Below are positions 23,759 through 33,497 of a stretch of DNA of 64,000 nt, piece after piece. Position numbers and translations under genes: made by a program. The stretch covers positions 930,001 to 994,000 of the forward strand of contig CP007628.2 in the NCBI GenBank assembly GCA_000688775.2, given 5' to 3'. How positions within the stretch are numbered: the first letter of the stretch is position 1; every line of letters starts with the position of its first letter. The notes below the pieces were generated by a model, which ran no database searches, was not told the DNA's origin, and saw nothing but the letters and a program-made list of their open reading frames with translations. Origin of the DNA: Streptococcus sp. VT 162 (GTDB lineage: Bacteria > Bacillota > Bacilli > Lactobacillales > Streptococcaceae).

Positions 23759-24505
23759 TTATTTATACCGATTATACTCATCTTTTTTATGTATTACCAT
23801 ATAGCAGGATACCAAGATGATGAAGATTTTAAGCAGGTAGGTTTCAGATCGATCAGTGTCTATGGTTAGCTGAGACAAGACATTAATGATCGAATGTGTC
23901 ATAACGCAAATCCAGAGATTCTTTGTTTTGTTATAAAGAGCTGAGAGTATGAAAGAATTCGTCAGCAATCCAAATAAAAACGGTAGAATTTGCAGTGTTG
24001 CAAGGGAACCATCTATGTAAAAGAACAACAAATGCCAAATTGCCCAGCTGAAAAAGGTTAGGATTGTTGAGTAAAAATATGGCAACTTTTCTTGTAAAAT
24101 TGGTTGAAAGACATATCGCCATCCAATCTCTTCTATACCACCAAAGAAAATAAATTTGAAGAACATCAAAAATGGGAGATACCAGCTAAATTCTACTATT
24201 TTCCCACCAAACATTAGAAAAGAAAAATCAAGGACAATAAGGAAAAAAGATAATAAATAATGTTTGTAACTGGTATGAATGTTAAAAAAATCGTTTACAA
24301 TCTTCTTAAAATGAATATGAAAATAGTGATTTGCAACAATTATTCCCCAAAGCGCTGAAGAAATCCCACCTAGAATGATTCCTAAAATAGTTAATAGATT
24401 GGAATGAATAGAAAAATGATTCAAGAGAAAGAAAAGGAGACAAACTGATATCATTTGGCTAAATGTGCCTAGCAAATATACCGCAATTGCCTTATTTCTT
24501 TTCAT
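23759..24505 (-). CDS. CPBP-family intramembrane metalloprotease
   Basis: 248 residues with seven or eight hydrophobic segments and the three CPBP (Abi/CAAX) motifs: EEIGWR (125-130), the histidine in SWAIWHLLFF (H158) and the late THSIIN. These proteases cut peptides in the membrane; in streptococci they mature or give protection against peptide bacteriocins, or act in surface protein handling. No bacteriocin gene is adjacent. It has its own terminator on the side facing the lipase operon, so it is probably not part of it. Confidence 0.85.
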   Translation of the reverse strand: MKRNKAIAVYLLGTFSQMISVCLLFFLLNHFSIHSNLLTILGIILGGISSALWGIIVANHYFHIHFKKIVNDFFNIHTSYKHYLLSFFLIVLDFSFLMFGGKIVEFSWYLPFLMFFKFIFFGGIEEIGWRYVFQPILQEKLPYFYSTILTFFSWAIWHLLFFYIDGSLATLQILPFLFGLLTNSFILSALYNKTKNLWICVMTHSIINVLSQLTIDTDRSETYLLKIFIILVSCYMVIHKKDEYNRYK

Positions 24506-24556
24506 AGAGAATCCTTTCGATAATGTTTTGCGTAAAATAAATTATGTAAACAAAAC

Positions 24557-26113
24557 TTACAACAACAAATCTTTGACTTTTCCAATTTCACTTTTTGGAA
24601 TCACTAGGTGAATCATATCACCAAGATACATTCTAGTTGATCCGTTAACTGTTTGGCTTTTGCCATTATGGACTTGGGTGGTGATGAGTACGTTATGTGG
24701 CAAGTTGAGTTCGTGAACCTGTTTTCCTGCTATTTTATCTGATACAGGGATTTCAATGAGGGTGACTTCTCCTTCATCTGTCGCTTCTTCTGGCAGCATT
24801 TTTTCGAGCATGGCCTCATAGACTGGAGCACCCTTGAGTAGATCCATGACGATGTATGCCACCAATGTCACTAAGCCAAGTGGCATGAGGTTTCGAATGT
24901 CCCCTACCATCTCAGTTACGAGGATCATGGCAGTTAAGGGAGCCTTGGAAATTGCCCCAAAGTAGCCACTCATTCCTAAAATAACAAATATAGGAAATTG
25001 CTCCTGACTGACAAGTCCAATATTCACACAAATGACACCAACTAGGGCACCAAGTAAGGAACCAAGCGCCAAAATGGGTAGGAAAATTCCTCCTGGGAGG
25101 CCACTTCCATAACTAATCATACTCCAAACAAAGCGGATCAAAAAGTAAGCTAATAGAACTTGGAAACTAAAATTTTGCTCAGTTAAGGAAAGAACCAGCT
25201 GATTTCCACCACCAAGAATTTGTGGCAAGAAAATCCCGACTGGTATGATAAGGATAAAGGCTAGGATTGGATAATAAGCTCTATCCAAATGAATTTTTTG
25301 ACCAATCCAGTCATAAATTCGACCAACATTGAGTACAGCTTTCTCATAGAGAAAACCAGAAAGCCCGAGAAAAACTCCCATAAGGAGGTAAATCCAATAC
25401 TGGTCTAGGGTCATGAGAGGAATGTTGTCTGGCATATCCAGTACGGGTGTTAGGCCAAATATGAGTAGTGAGACAAAGTTTGCTACGAGACTGGCTGCTA
25501 GAGTTGAGACCCAAAAAAAGCGGGAAAAATGGTGATAGACTTCTTCTACAACAAAGAGGAGACCTGCAATTGGTGCATTAAAGGCAGCGGCTAAACCTGC
25601 AGCAGCTCCACTGGCAATCAGGGAACGTTCCTCTACTGGGCTAGATTTGAGCCACTTGGCAATACCTTTACCACCAACTGCTCCAAGTTGAATACTTGGC
25701 CCTTCTCGACCTAGCATGAGCCCACTGGCAATAGCAAGAATTCCTAATACATATTTCTTCCAGAGAACACTCCACCAGTTAAGAGTCATGAGTCCCTTTA
25801 GTTCGGCTTCGACTTGAGGAATTCCTGAACCCTTGATATCTTTTTCTGACCGAGTTAGTTTCGCACTAAGCCAGCAAACTATTACATAAAATAGACCAAT
25901 GATAAAAAGATTGCGCACTAAGTGCGCTTGATCTTGATAGAGTCCTTGTATCAGATGGAAACCCTTTTCGATTAAGAAACGAAAGGATCCGACGATTAGC
26001 CCGACGACGAGTCCAACAATGATTCCTCGCCCAACTTGGGATAATATGGTGCTTGAGGCAAAGGCAAATTCTTTCTTGGAACTGAATGTTTCTGACTGTT
26101 CCTCCATAATCAT
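24557..26113 (-). CDS. ClC-family chloride channel/antiporter with C-terminal TrkA-C domain
   Basis: 518 residues. The ClC core (about 30-430) has the selectivity motifs GSGIPQ, GREGPSIQ (with the gating glutamate) and GLPGGIFLP, and A-A-F-N-A-P-I-A-G. A TrkA-C regulatory domain (about 440-518) follows. It moves chloride, probably in exchange for protons, across the cell membrane. It is followed after 6 bases by the rnhB gene upstream in the same direction, so it may be read through from rbgA-rnhB. Confidence 0.9.
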   Translation of the reverse strand: MIMEEQSETFSSKKEFAFASSTILSQVGRGIIVGLVVGLIVGSFRFLIEKGFHLIQGLYQDQAHLVRNLFIIGLFYVIVCWLSAKLTRSEKDIKGSGIPQVEAELKGLMTLNWWSVLWKKYVLGILAIASGLMLGREGPSIQLGAVGGKGIAKWLKSSPVEERSLIASGAAAGLAAAFNAPIAGLLFVVEEVYHHFSRFFWVSTLAASLVANFVSLLIFGLTPVLDMPDNIPLMTLDQYWIYLLMGVFLGLSGFLYEKAVLNVGRIYDWIGQKIHLDRAYYPILAFILIIPVGIFLPQILGGGNQLVLSLTEQNFSFQVLLAYFLIRFVWSMISYGSGLPGGIFLPILALGSLLGALVGVICVNIGLVSQEQFPIFVILGMSGYFGAISKAPLTAMILVTEMVGDIRNLMPLGLVTLVAYIVMDLLKGAPVYEAMLEKMLPEEATDEGEVTLIEIPVSDKIAGKQVHELNLPHNVLITTQVHNGKSQTVNGSTRMYLGDMIHLVIPKSEIGKVKDLLL

Positions 26114-26119
26114 TTCCTC

Positions 26120-26899
26120 TTACTTGTCTTTCTTAGTTGAAACCAGTGTTTTGACTGGTTCAAAACTGGTTCGGTGAATTGGGGTGACACCTAGTTTTTC
26201 TAGTCCTTTTAGGTGTTTAGCTGTTCCATAACCTGCATTAGCTGTAAAATCATATCCAGGATATTGCTGATCATATTCCTTCATCAATTCATCCCGTGTC
26301 ACCTTGGCTACTATAGATGCAGCTGCGATTGAGAGAGAGTTGGCATCTCCTTTGATGATTGCTGTTTGGGGAATCGACAACTCCAGTTTCATGGCGTCTA
26401 TCAAGAGGTGCTCAGGTTTCGGACTGACCTGGGAAATTGCTTCCTTCATGGCCAGCTTGGTTGCTTCATAGATATTGACTTGGTCAATGACCTGATTATC
26501 CATGATACCAATACCGATTGCCAAGGCTTGATCTTGAACAGCATGATAAATTTCCAAATGTTTCTTTTTGGGGATCTTCTTGCTATCGTTGAGGCCTCTA
26601 ATCTTACAATTTTTCGGCAAGATAACGGCTGCAGCGACTACAGGTCCAGCAAGAGGACCACGGCCAACCTCGTCAACACCTGCAATTAGAGTCAATCCTT
26701 GCTTATAAAGTTCTTTTTCATAAGAAAGCATAGTTTCCAGGCGAAGGTCTTCATCCAGTTCAGCCTGAATGGCTTTTTTACGTTTGCTGATTTCCTTTTG
26801 AACCCCAGAACGAGGATCCTTTTCCAGTTCAAGAAAAAGGGGATTGTCTAATTCTTTGACAGTGGCAAGAAGTTCTTTGATTTCTTTAATCGTCGTCAT
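26120..26899 (-). CDS. rnhB: Ribonuclease HII
   Basis: 259 residues. It cuts the RNA strand of RNA-DNA hybrids and single ribonucleotides in DNA. The catalytic start [19 protein letters not shown] (about 77-95) gives the D-E pair, and the later LLIDAMKL gives another acidic residue. It overlaps rbgA by 14 bases, a conserved streptococcal pairing, so the two are translationally linked. Confidence 0.95.
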   Translation of the reverse strand: MTTIKEIKELLATVKELDNPLFLELEKDPRSGVQKEISKRKKAIQAELDEDLRLETMLSYEKELYKQGLTLIAGVDEVGRGPLAGPVVAAAVILPKNCKIRGLNDSKKIPKKKHLEIYHAVQDQALAIGIGIMDNQVIDQVNIYEATKLAMKEAISQVSPKPEHLLIDAMKLELSIPQTAIIKGDANSLSIAAASIVAKVTRDELMKEYDQQYPGYDFTANAGYGTAKHLKGLEKLGVTPIHRTSFEPVKTLVSTKKDK

Positions 26900-27737
26900 C
26901 GATGTCGTCCAATGTATCTAAGGTGTAGTTACCGAGCTTTCCATCACGGACTTCCTTGACGAAGAGGCTGTAAAAGCGGTCGTAATCATCTCGGAAACCG
27001 AGAGCACGGGTCATATCCATGATGATAACAGGTGCTTCTTCTTCTATCTTCATTTGTTTGAAGCGTTCAGCTAGCTTTTCTGGATAATGTTTTTTGAAAT
27101 AATTGAGACCAAAAATGGTCACTTCATCCATTGGGAGTAGTTGATCTTTAATTGCTCCAGTCAAGGCTAGTTTCAAAGCAACGGTTTCGTCTTCGAACTT
27201 AGGCCAGAGAATCCCTGGTGTGTCTAAAATTTCAAGGTCTTTGTTGGTTTTGAGCCACTGTTGCCCCTTAGTAACACCTGGTTTATTGCCGACAACTGCA
27301 ATCTTTTTCCCAGCCAAACGGTTCATGAGAGTTGACTTACCAGCATTTGGAATTCCGATAATCATGGTCCGCAAGGTTTCGATCTTGATACCTCGTTCTT
27401 TCTGGCGTGCAATCTTATCAGCCATGAGCTTTTTAGCGGCATCCGTCACAACTTTTACAGTCACTTGCTCTTTGGAGTTGATAGCCAGAGTTTGGATTCC
27501 CTGTGATTCAAAATACTGACGCCATTCTTTGGTCATTGCTGGGTCTGCTAGGTCAGCCTTGTTCAAAATCAAGAGTTTAGGTTTATCACCTACAATCTTG
27601 GTTAACATAGGATTTTGACTAGATAAAGGTAGCCGAGCATCCACCAAAATCGTCACAAAATCAACAAATTTTAAATTCTCCTGAACTTGCCGCCGAGCCT
27701 TAGACATGTGGCCCGGAAACCATTGAATAGTAGCCAT
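26886..27737 (-). CDS. rbgA: Ribosome biogenesis GTPase RbgA (YlqF)
   Basis: 283 residues of the circularly permuted GTPase type: G4 (NKADLAD, about 58-64) comes before G1 (GIPNAGKST) and G3 (DTPG). It acts late in assembly of the 50S subunit. N-terminal PGHMSKARR is typical. The C-terminus ends in an acidic D-D-I-D-D-D-D tail whose coding sequence overlaps the start of rnhB. Confidence 0.95.
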   Translation of the reverse strand: MATIQWFPGHMSKARRQVQENLKFVDFVTILVDARLPLSSQNPMLTKIVGDKPKLLILNKADLADPAMTKEWRQYFESQGIQTLAINSKEQVTVKVVTDAAKKLMADKIARQKERGIKIETLRTMIIGIPNAGKSTLMNRLAGKKIAVVGNKPGVTKGQQWLKTNKDLEILDTPGILWPKFEDETVALKLALTGAIKDQLLPMDEVTIFGLNYFKKHYPEKLAERFKQMKIEEEAPVIIMDMTRALGFRDDYDRFYSLFVKEVRDGKLGNYTLDTLDDIDDDD

Positions 27738-27913
27738 AATATTTTCCCCTTCCGACTAAAAAAAACGTAGTAAAAACGTTTTCTTTCTTACTACCTATTC
27801 TATCATAAATGAGGAACTTTTGCACAGGCTTTGACCACAATAAACGACAAATAGTATTGGTCCGAAACATCCTTGATGCCAGTCAGGATTTACTTGACTT
27901 TTTTTGCTAACAG

Positions 27914-27932
27914 GTATATACTTAGTGTATAC
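27914..27932. promoter_or_regulatory. Promoter/operator of the MazEF-like pair
   Basis: The inverted repeat GTATA (27914-27918) with TATAC (27928-27932), 9-base spacer, covers the likely -10 (TATACT) just upstream of the antitoxin gene. Its place suits self-repression by the AbrB-type antitoxin. Confidence 0.5.
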
Positions 27933-27952
27933 TAATTCGTGGAGGTAGAGCA

Positions 27953-28168
27953 ATGAATACAGTAAAGACTCGGAAGGTGGGGAATTCGCTCACTGTGACC
28001 ATTCCTAAAAATTTGGGGATGACAGAAGGTCAAGAAATGGTCGTCTACAAAGGGATTGACGGAGTCATTGTCTTAGCTCCAAAACTGAAAGATCCTTTTG
28101 ATGGGATTACTGATTTGAGAATGACAAATGATTTTGAAGGAGTAAGGTCACTTGATAGCGAAATCTGA
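27953..28168 (+). CDS. MazE/AbrB-type antitoxin
   Basis: 71 residues: an N-terminal swapped-hairpin DNA-binding domain (TVKTRKVGNSLTVTIPK) and an acidic C-terminal tail ending DSEI that would bind the toxin. AbrB-type antitoxins of this size pair with PemK/MazF toxins and repress their own promoter; an inverted repeat at 27914-27932 is in the right place. The gene overlaps the toxin start by 17 bases. It is one of the few + strand genes right of dif. Confidence 0.85.
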   Translation: MNTVKTRKVGNSLTVTIPKNLGMTEGQEMVVYKGIDGVIVLAPKLKDPFDGITDLRMTNDFEGVRSLDSEI

Positions 28169-28508
28169 GTATATTCCTGAAAAGCAGGATATCATTTGGC
28201 TGGACTTTGATCCATCAGTCGGTCGAGAAATCCAGAAACGGCGACCTGCCTTGGTAGTTTCTAGGAGAGAATATGCCTTGCAAACTGGTTTTGTGGCTGT
28301 CTGTCCTATCACTCACGGCCAACGTCGTTTGGCAGAAAAAGGCTTGCTCGTTCCTGTCTCGTCGGACAAGGTAGATGGCGCTGTCAATCCATTTCAACTG
28401 TATACCTTTGATTTTCGGATGCGTAATGCTCAAAAAATAACAAGAATGGACACGCAGTGTTTTCAGAAAGTCGTCCAACTTTACCAGTACATATTTGGTG
28501 ATACTTAA
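28152..28508 (+). CDS. MazF/PemK-type endoribonuclease toxin
   Basis: 118 residues. The PemK/MazF fold is shown by GREIQKRRPALVVSRREY, FVAVCPIT and the later DGAVNPFQLYTFDFR. Members cut mRNA at short sequences. The start is probably TTG at 28152, inside the antitoxin gene, with GGAG 10 bases ahead; a weak start would keep toxin below antitoxin. A bidirectional terminator follows at once. Confidence 0.85.
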   Translation: MIAKSEYIPEKQDIIWLDFDPSVGREIQKRRPALVVSRREYALQTGFVAVCPITHGQRRLAEKGLLVPVSSDKVDGAVNPFQLYTFDFRMRNAQKITRMDTQCFQKVVQLYQYIFGDT

Positions 28509-28541
28509 ATCCTACCATGCATAGACAAGGTAGGATTTTTT
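28508..28541. terminator. Bidirectional terminator after the MazF gene
   Basis: AATCCTACC (28508-28516) pairs with GGTAGGATT (28529-28537), then TTTTT. It serves the toxin pair and the converging gene at 28542. Confidence 0.75.
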
Positions 28542-29720
28542 CTATATGAGTAACCTATCTAAAAACGGATGAAGACAATTGAGGAGAATCCCTCTAGTCC
28601 AACTTTCTTGTGCAGATGATAGATGTTCTGCCTGAAGGCATTCTTTTAGAAAATCGCGGACTTGTTCTGGTGCAATTTCAAACTCAAAGGCTTTCATCTT
28701 GTAGAAAAAATCGATGAGATGCTCAGATAAGTATTCATCTGAAAAGAGTACTTCTCCACTTTTTCGATATTCTAATAGAAGCCGAGAAAATCTGGCTTTT
28801 TCATCTGGTAAATTACGAAAATAGGAATTAAGAAGCCAAGTCTGCTTCTGCTTTCGTTCAATAGGATCTTGATTTGCAATCCGCTGATCTTTTTCCAGCT
28901 CTTTCTGGTTTTGTTTAGCCTTGATAGCCCGTTCTTCTCTATTCTTACCAAAGAGGATTTTTTCCCATTTTCGTTCTTCTTGGGTCAAGGTTTCTGTAAA
29001 GCCAAAGTAATCTTGATAGGCTCGTTCTGCAGGTCCCATGGCAAGAATGAGGTTGTCAGCGTATTGCTTGGCGATTTTATCTCTCTTCTTGCGTTCTTTC
29101 TCTGCTTGAATCCGTAGATGCTGCTCGTAGTCGATTTTCTCCTTGCCTAGTTTGACAAGGTAGAGTTGGTCATCGGTCTTACCAAGTAGAAAAGGTTTGA
29201 TACACTTTTCCAGCACTTCTTCCATACGAGCCTTCTTATTTGGATCTGCCTTGGTCCAACTTCCACCTTGAAAGACTTCTAGGAAAAGCTGGTAATCTTT
29301 CTCAGGTGCGAATTGATTGCCACGATTGGCTTTGAAAACACCTTTCTCCCAAAACCATTTTAGAAGTCGTTCGTCAAAATCGCTTTTATTAACCTTGATT
29401 TTTTCCTTTTTCTGAGCCTTTCTGGTTAGATTTTCAACTTTTCTGAGTAGTTTTTCTTCCTCTTCTAGTTGCCGATCGAGGCTAATACGATGAAAATGGC
29501 GAACACAGTCGCTTCCGATAGGAAAAAGACGTTGGCCTGTGACTCCGTTAAAGAGTTCGTAGGCGTATTTTATGGCATTCCCGCAGACACAATTACTACG
29601 GCCAATGCCATTAAAGATCAAGGAAACTTCATTCCATTCCTTGGTAGCTTGATCCCAAGTATCGGCTTTTGAAGCCTGTAAAACCGCATCGTGCAGGGAT
29701 TTTCTAACTGGAAGTGTCAC
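28542..29720 (-). CDS. Streptococcal protein with a Cys-rich N-terminal motif, unknown
   Basis: 392 residues. Near residue 44 there is C-V-C-G, and about 25 residues on an IGSDC, spaced like a small zinc site; this C-x-C-G...PIGS-x-C pattern occurs in uncharacterised phage and bacterial proteins. The middle (about 80-290) is charged and helical with a predicted coiled coil (RQLEEEEKLLRKVENL) and many lysines. Nucleic-acid binding is plausible but not shown. It lies between the toxin pair and rexA, with a BOX element upstream. Confidence 0.6.
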   Translation of the reverse strand: MTLPVRKSLHDAVLQASKADTWDQATKEWNEVSLIFNGIGRSNCVCGNAIKYAYELFNGVTGQRLFPIGSDCVRHFHRISLDRQLEEEEKLLRKVENLTRKAQKKEKIKVNKSDFDERLLKWFWEKGVFKANRGNQFAPEKDYQLFLEVFQGGSWTKADPNKKARMEEVLEKCIKPFLLGKTDDQLYLVKLGKEKIDYEQHLRIQAEKERKKRDKIAKQYADNLILAMGPAERAYQDYFGFTETLTQEERKWEKILFGKNREERAIKAKQNQKELEKDQRIANQDPIERKQKQTWLLNSYFRNLPDEKARFSRLLLEYRKSGEVLFSDEYLSEHLIDFFYKMKAFEFEIAPEQVRDFLKECLQAEHLSSAQESWTRGILLNCLHPFLDRLLI

Positions 29721-29735
29721 GAGGTCTCCTTTCTA

Positions 29736-29840
29736 ATACTCAATGAAAATTAAAGAGCAAACTAGGAAGCTAGCCGTAGGCTGTACTTGAGTACGGCAAG
29801 GTGAAGCTGACGTGGTTTGAATTTGATTTTCGAAGAGTAT
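29736..29840 (-). repeat. BOX element (boxA-boxC form, no boxB)
   Basis: The right end reads as boxA on the - strand (starts ATACTCTTCGAAAATC and includes AAACCACGTCAGC), and the left end as boxC (ends TTTTCATTGAGTAT). About 105 bp, the size of A+C without boxB. BOX elements are small non-autonomous repeats of S. pneumoniae and close relatives that fold into RNA stem-loops. It sits between rexA and the 392-residue gene. Confidence 0.85.
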
Positions 29841-29843
29841 AAA

Positions 29844-32800
29844 TTATACTTTTACAACTTGAACCTCATCTTTACCGAGCAAAATCAAGTATTTTTCAAT
29901 GTTTTCAATCGAATAGGCTCGTGATAAAGCCTCTCCGTATAGGGCTAACTGACCACGATAGCGGTCTATGAGTTGACTTGGTTGATCGTAACGGTCTGTC
30001 TTATAGTCGAAAAGAATAATTCTGTCCTCATAAAGTAGATAGCCGTCCAAGATCCCACGAACAACAAAATCTTCCTGACTCTTTTGATCTTTTTTGAGCA
30101 TAGAGAAAGGTTGCTCGCGATAAAGATGGTCTGTATTAGCAAGAATTTCCTGACCAAGTGCTGTGTCAAAGAATGCAAGGATTTTAGCAAGATTGATCTT
30201 GTCTCTTACAGCTGGACTAGTCTGAACTTGTTTGAGAGTTTCTGTCAAGCTAGCAAGTGTTGGTTGCTGACTGAGGTCAATTCTCTGCATGAGTTCGTGA
30301 GTGGCACTACCAATCTCAGATCCAGTTACCTTTTCTTTAGTTGAAAAATCTGGTAAATCAAAGCTGATTTGCTTTTCCGGTGATGGAGTTTGGTTAGTAA
30401 TTTCTACCCCTTCCATATCCATAACGGGTTCGTAGAATTTCTTGATTTGGCTTGGGGTTTGAACACTTGGTAGTTCAATGGCTGCGCGGTGAAGAGTATT
30501 ATAAATTTCCACATCTTTCAGCATTTCCAAAGCTTCTTTGATGGTTTCTGACTGGCGGTTGTCTGCTTGAGAACTATCTTGGAGAGGACTCTTGTTTTCC
30601 AACTGACCAATAGCTTCCCTAGTCAACTGGTCTTCACCAATAAAACGATAGCTAAAGTTGAGATTGTCCTTGGCAAATACTTTACTGATAGCCCAGACCC
30701 AATCTTGGAAATTTCTTACTTGCAGTCTGGTATTGCTATCTAATTTTCCGTTATTTGCTGCTGGGTATTCCTTGGCTTCTAGCTTTTCACGAGAACCCTT
30801 GCCGACAAGATAGAGCTTTTTCTCAGCTCTCGTCATGGCAACATACAGCAGACGCATCTGCTCTGAATAGCTAGCCAGTTGCAGTTCTTTCTCATTCTGC
30901 GTATAAGTTAAGCTAGGAATAGAGAGTTTAATGGTTTTAGGATAGTGTGCTTCCACTGCTCCTGTTTCCACGTTGGCAATGTATTTGACACCAAGCCCAT
31001 TTTGACGACTGAGAATAACGTCTGACATCGAGTCTTGCTTGTTGAAGTCCTGATCCATATTGAGGATAAAGACGTAAGGAAATTCCAATCCTTTGCTCTT
31101 GTGAATGGTCATAAGTTCCACGGCATCTTTAGGCGGTGCGACGGCTACGCTTGCGAGATCGTGCTGGGCTTCTAGGACTTGGTCAATCATACGAACAAAA
31201 CGAGACAAGCCTTTGAAATTGCTCTTTTCAAACTGGTCAGCACGTAGCGCTAGGGCATAGAGATTGGCCTGTCTAGCAGGTCCGTTTGGCAAGGCTCCAA
31301 CATAGTCATAGTAAAAACGGTCGTTGTAAATCTTCCAAATCAAGTCATAGAGAGAGTGGGTTTTGGCATACAAGCGCCAAGAATCCAAAATATCCATGAA
31401 CTGATTTAATTTTTCCGCTAGAGATTTATGAATCAAGTTTTTCTGACTTGTTGCGAGTTTTTGAGCATTAACAAGTTTCTCATAGAAATTTTCTTGGACC
31501 TTATCTTCTACTTTCTGAAGGGATAAGCGTGCCAACTCGTCCTCATCAAAACCAAACATAGGAGACTTCATAAGGGCTACCAAGGCATAGTCTTGCAGAG
31601 GATTGTGAATGACTCGCAGGGTGTCCAACATGACTTGCACTTCTAGGGATTGGAGATAATTGTTTTGCTCCCCGTCTGTTTTGACAGGAATTCCGTACTC
31701 TGACAGAGCGAGGAGGATCTGGTCATTACGACTGCGACTGGAAGTCAAAAGGGCAATTTCTTTGAAGGCTACACCTTTTTCTTGATGGAGCTTCAAGATT
31801 TCCTTGATAACTAGGCGCATTTCTCCTGTGAGTTTCGTTTCTGCTTGGCTCTCTTCCTCCTCTTGCCCACTATCGTCCTTGTCGTAGAGGAGAAACTCTG
31901 CCTTGTTCTCAGGATTGGGAGTTAGTTTGATGTTGGCAAAAACAAGCTGGTGCATGCTATCATAGTTGATTTCGCCGACCTCTTGGTCCATGAGACGTTC
32001 AAATACATCGTTGGTTGCTGATAGCACTTCTGAACTACTACGGAAATTTTCCTTGAGCAAAATCAGCTTTCCTTCTTGAGGATTTTGCGCATAGCGTTGA
32101 AATTTTTCATTGAAAATCTGGGGATCTGCCTGACGGAAACGGTAGATGGACTGCTTGATATCTCCCACCATAAAGCGATTGTGACCATTCGACAGCAATT
32201 CCAGCATTCGTTCTTGAATGTGGTTGGTATCCTGGTACTCATCGACCATAACTTCGTGGAAGCGCTCCTGATAAGCCTCACGAACTTGCGGTGAATTCTC
32301 TAAAATCTCAATGGTGTAATGACTGATATCAGCAAATTCAAAGGCATTTTCTTGGCGTTTACGTTCACGATAAGCCTCCACAAAATCACTCATAAAGGTT
32401 TGGAAGGTTTTAGCTAGATCCCAGGTATCTTCATGATAACGCTCTTGATAGTCGAGAATGGTTATCTGGTCTGACAGTTGTCCTAGTTTAGCAAACTGGA
32501 CCTTTCTCTCATCGTTATAGGCATCAGCCAGTGGTTTCAAATCGGCCTTACGACTGGAGTTAGCCAGAGCTCGACCATTTTTTTCCTTAGAGATGGCGAC
32601 AATACGCGCAAGCACAGCTTGATAAGCCTGGCTATCGGACTCTTGATTTAAGGAGCTAATTTCATCCAAAACCTGTTGAACAGCTTCTAAATAGGCAGCT
32701 TTTGGAAACTCCTTGGCATCGTTATCCAGATGATAACGGAAGTAACTTTCCAAGTCCCAAAGCACCTGCTTAATTTGCTCGGTTTGTTTGTCTTTCTCTT

Positions 32801-33497
32801 TTGCAAAGTCAGCTTCTTCAAACCCTTTGAGAAAAGACTCGTTCAGCCATTTTTGGGGACTGCTGGTGGATTGTAAAAAGTCATAGATTTTGTAGACTTG
32901 TTGGCGCAGACCTCGTTCATCCTTGCCACGCCCTGCAAAGTTCTTCACCAAACTACTAAATTTCTCTTTATTCTCACCTTGATAATGCTCTTCAAAAACT
33001 TGATGAAAAACTTCGTTCTTTAAGAGTAACTGTTCACTTTCATTTTGCAGAATACGGAAGTTCGGTGCGATATCAATCAGATAGCCATGTTTGCCAAGGA
33101 ATTTTTGTGTGAAAGAGTCCATGGTTCCAATGGCAGCGTTTGGTAGATCTGCCAATTGACGTCCCAAGTGTTGTTTGAGATCAACATCATCGGTTTCTTG
33201 GATTTGTTGGCTGATTTTTTTCTCCAAGCGCTCTTTGAGTTCAGTAGCAGCCTTGACGGTAAAGGTCGAGATAAAGAGTTGGCTGATTTCCACGCCACGT
33301 GCTAATTGGTCCAGAATACGCTCTGCCATAACAAAGGTCTTCCCTGAACCAGCAGACGCTGAAACAAGGATATTTTGCCCTGCGGTATAAATGGCTTCGA
33401 TTTGCTCGGCTGTTTTCTTTTGTTCCTTGTTCGAACTCGCTTCTGCTTCTTGCAATTTTTGAATCTCTTCCTCAGTTAAAAAGGAAATGGGCTTCAT
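29844..33497 (-). CDS. rexA: ATP-dependent helicase/nuclease subunit A (RexA/AddA)
   Basis: 1217 residues. It is the UvrD-type 3'-5' helicase of the Rex/Add complex, which resects double-strand breaks for RecA repair. Walker A is [10 protein letters not shown] (about 46-55), and the DEYQDTN helicase motif follows. The C-terminal RecB-type nuclease has [20 protein letters not shown]. The start overlaps the rexB stop by 4 bases. Full length. Confidence 0.96.
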   Translation of the reverse strand: MKPISFLTEEEIQKLQEAEASSNKEQKKTAEQIEAIYTAGQNILVSASAGSGKTFVMAERILDQLARGVEISQLFISTFTVKAATELKERLEKKISQQIQETDDVDLKQHLGRQLADLPNAAIGTMDSFTQKFLGKHGYLIDIAPNFRILQNESEQLLLKNEVFHQVFEEHYQGENKEKFSSLVKNFAGRGKDERGLRQQVYKIYDFLQSTSSPQKWLNESFLKGFEEADFAKEKDKQTEQIKQVLWDLESYFRYHLDNDAKEFPKAAYLEAVQQVLDEISSLNQESDSQAYQAVLARIVAISKEKNGRALANSSRKADLKPLADAYNDERKVQFAKLGQLSDQITILDYQERYHEDTWDLAKTFQTFMSDFVEAYRERKRQENAFEFADISHYTIEILENSPQVREAYQERFHEVMVDEYQDTNHIQERMLELLSNGHNRFMVGDIKQSIYRFRQADPQIFNEKFQRYAQNPQEGKLILLKENFRSSSEVLSATNDVFERLMDQEVGEINYDSMHQLVFANIKLTPNPENKAEFLLYDKDDSGQEEEESQAETKLTGEMRLVIKEILKLHQEKGVAFKEIALLTSSRSRNDQILLALSEYGIPVKTDGEQNNYLQSLEVQVMLDTLRVIHNPLQDYALVALMKSPMFGFDEDELARLSLQKVEDKVQENFYEKLVNAQKLATSQKNLIHKSLAEKLNQFMDILDSWRLYAKTHSLYDLIWKIYNDRFYYDYVGALPNGPARQANLYALALRADQFEKSNFKGLSRFVRMIDQVLEAQHDLASVAVAPPKDAVELMTIHKSKGLEFPYVFILNMDQDFNKQDSMSDVILSRQNGLGVKYIANVETGAVEAHYPKTIKLSIPSLTYTQNEKELQLASYSEQMRLLYVAMTRAEKKLYLVGKGSREKLEAKEYPAANNGKLDSNTRLQVRNFQDWVWAISKVFAKDNLNFSYRFIGEDQLTREAIGQLENKSPLQDSSQADNRQSETIKEALEMLKDVEIYNTLHRAAIELPSVQTPSQIKKFYEPVMDMEGVEITNQTPSPEKQISFDLPDFSTKEKVTGSEIGSATHELMQRIDLSQQPTLASLTETLKQVQTSPAVRDKINLAKILAFFDTALGQEILANTDHLYREQPFSMLKKDQKSQEDFVVRGILDGYLLYEDRIILFDYKTDRYDQPSQLIDRYRGQLALYGEALSRAYSIENIEKYLILLGKDEVQVVKV

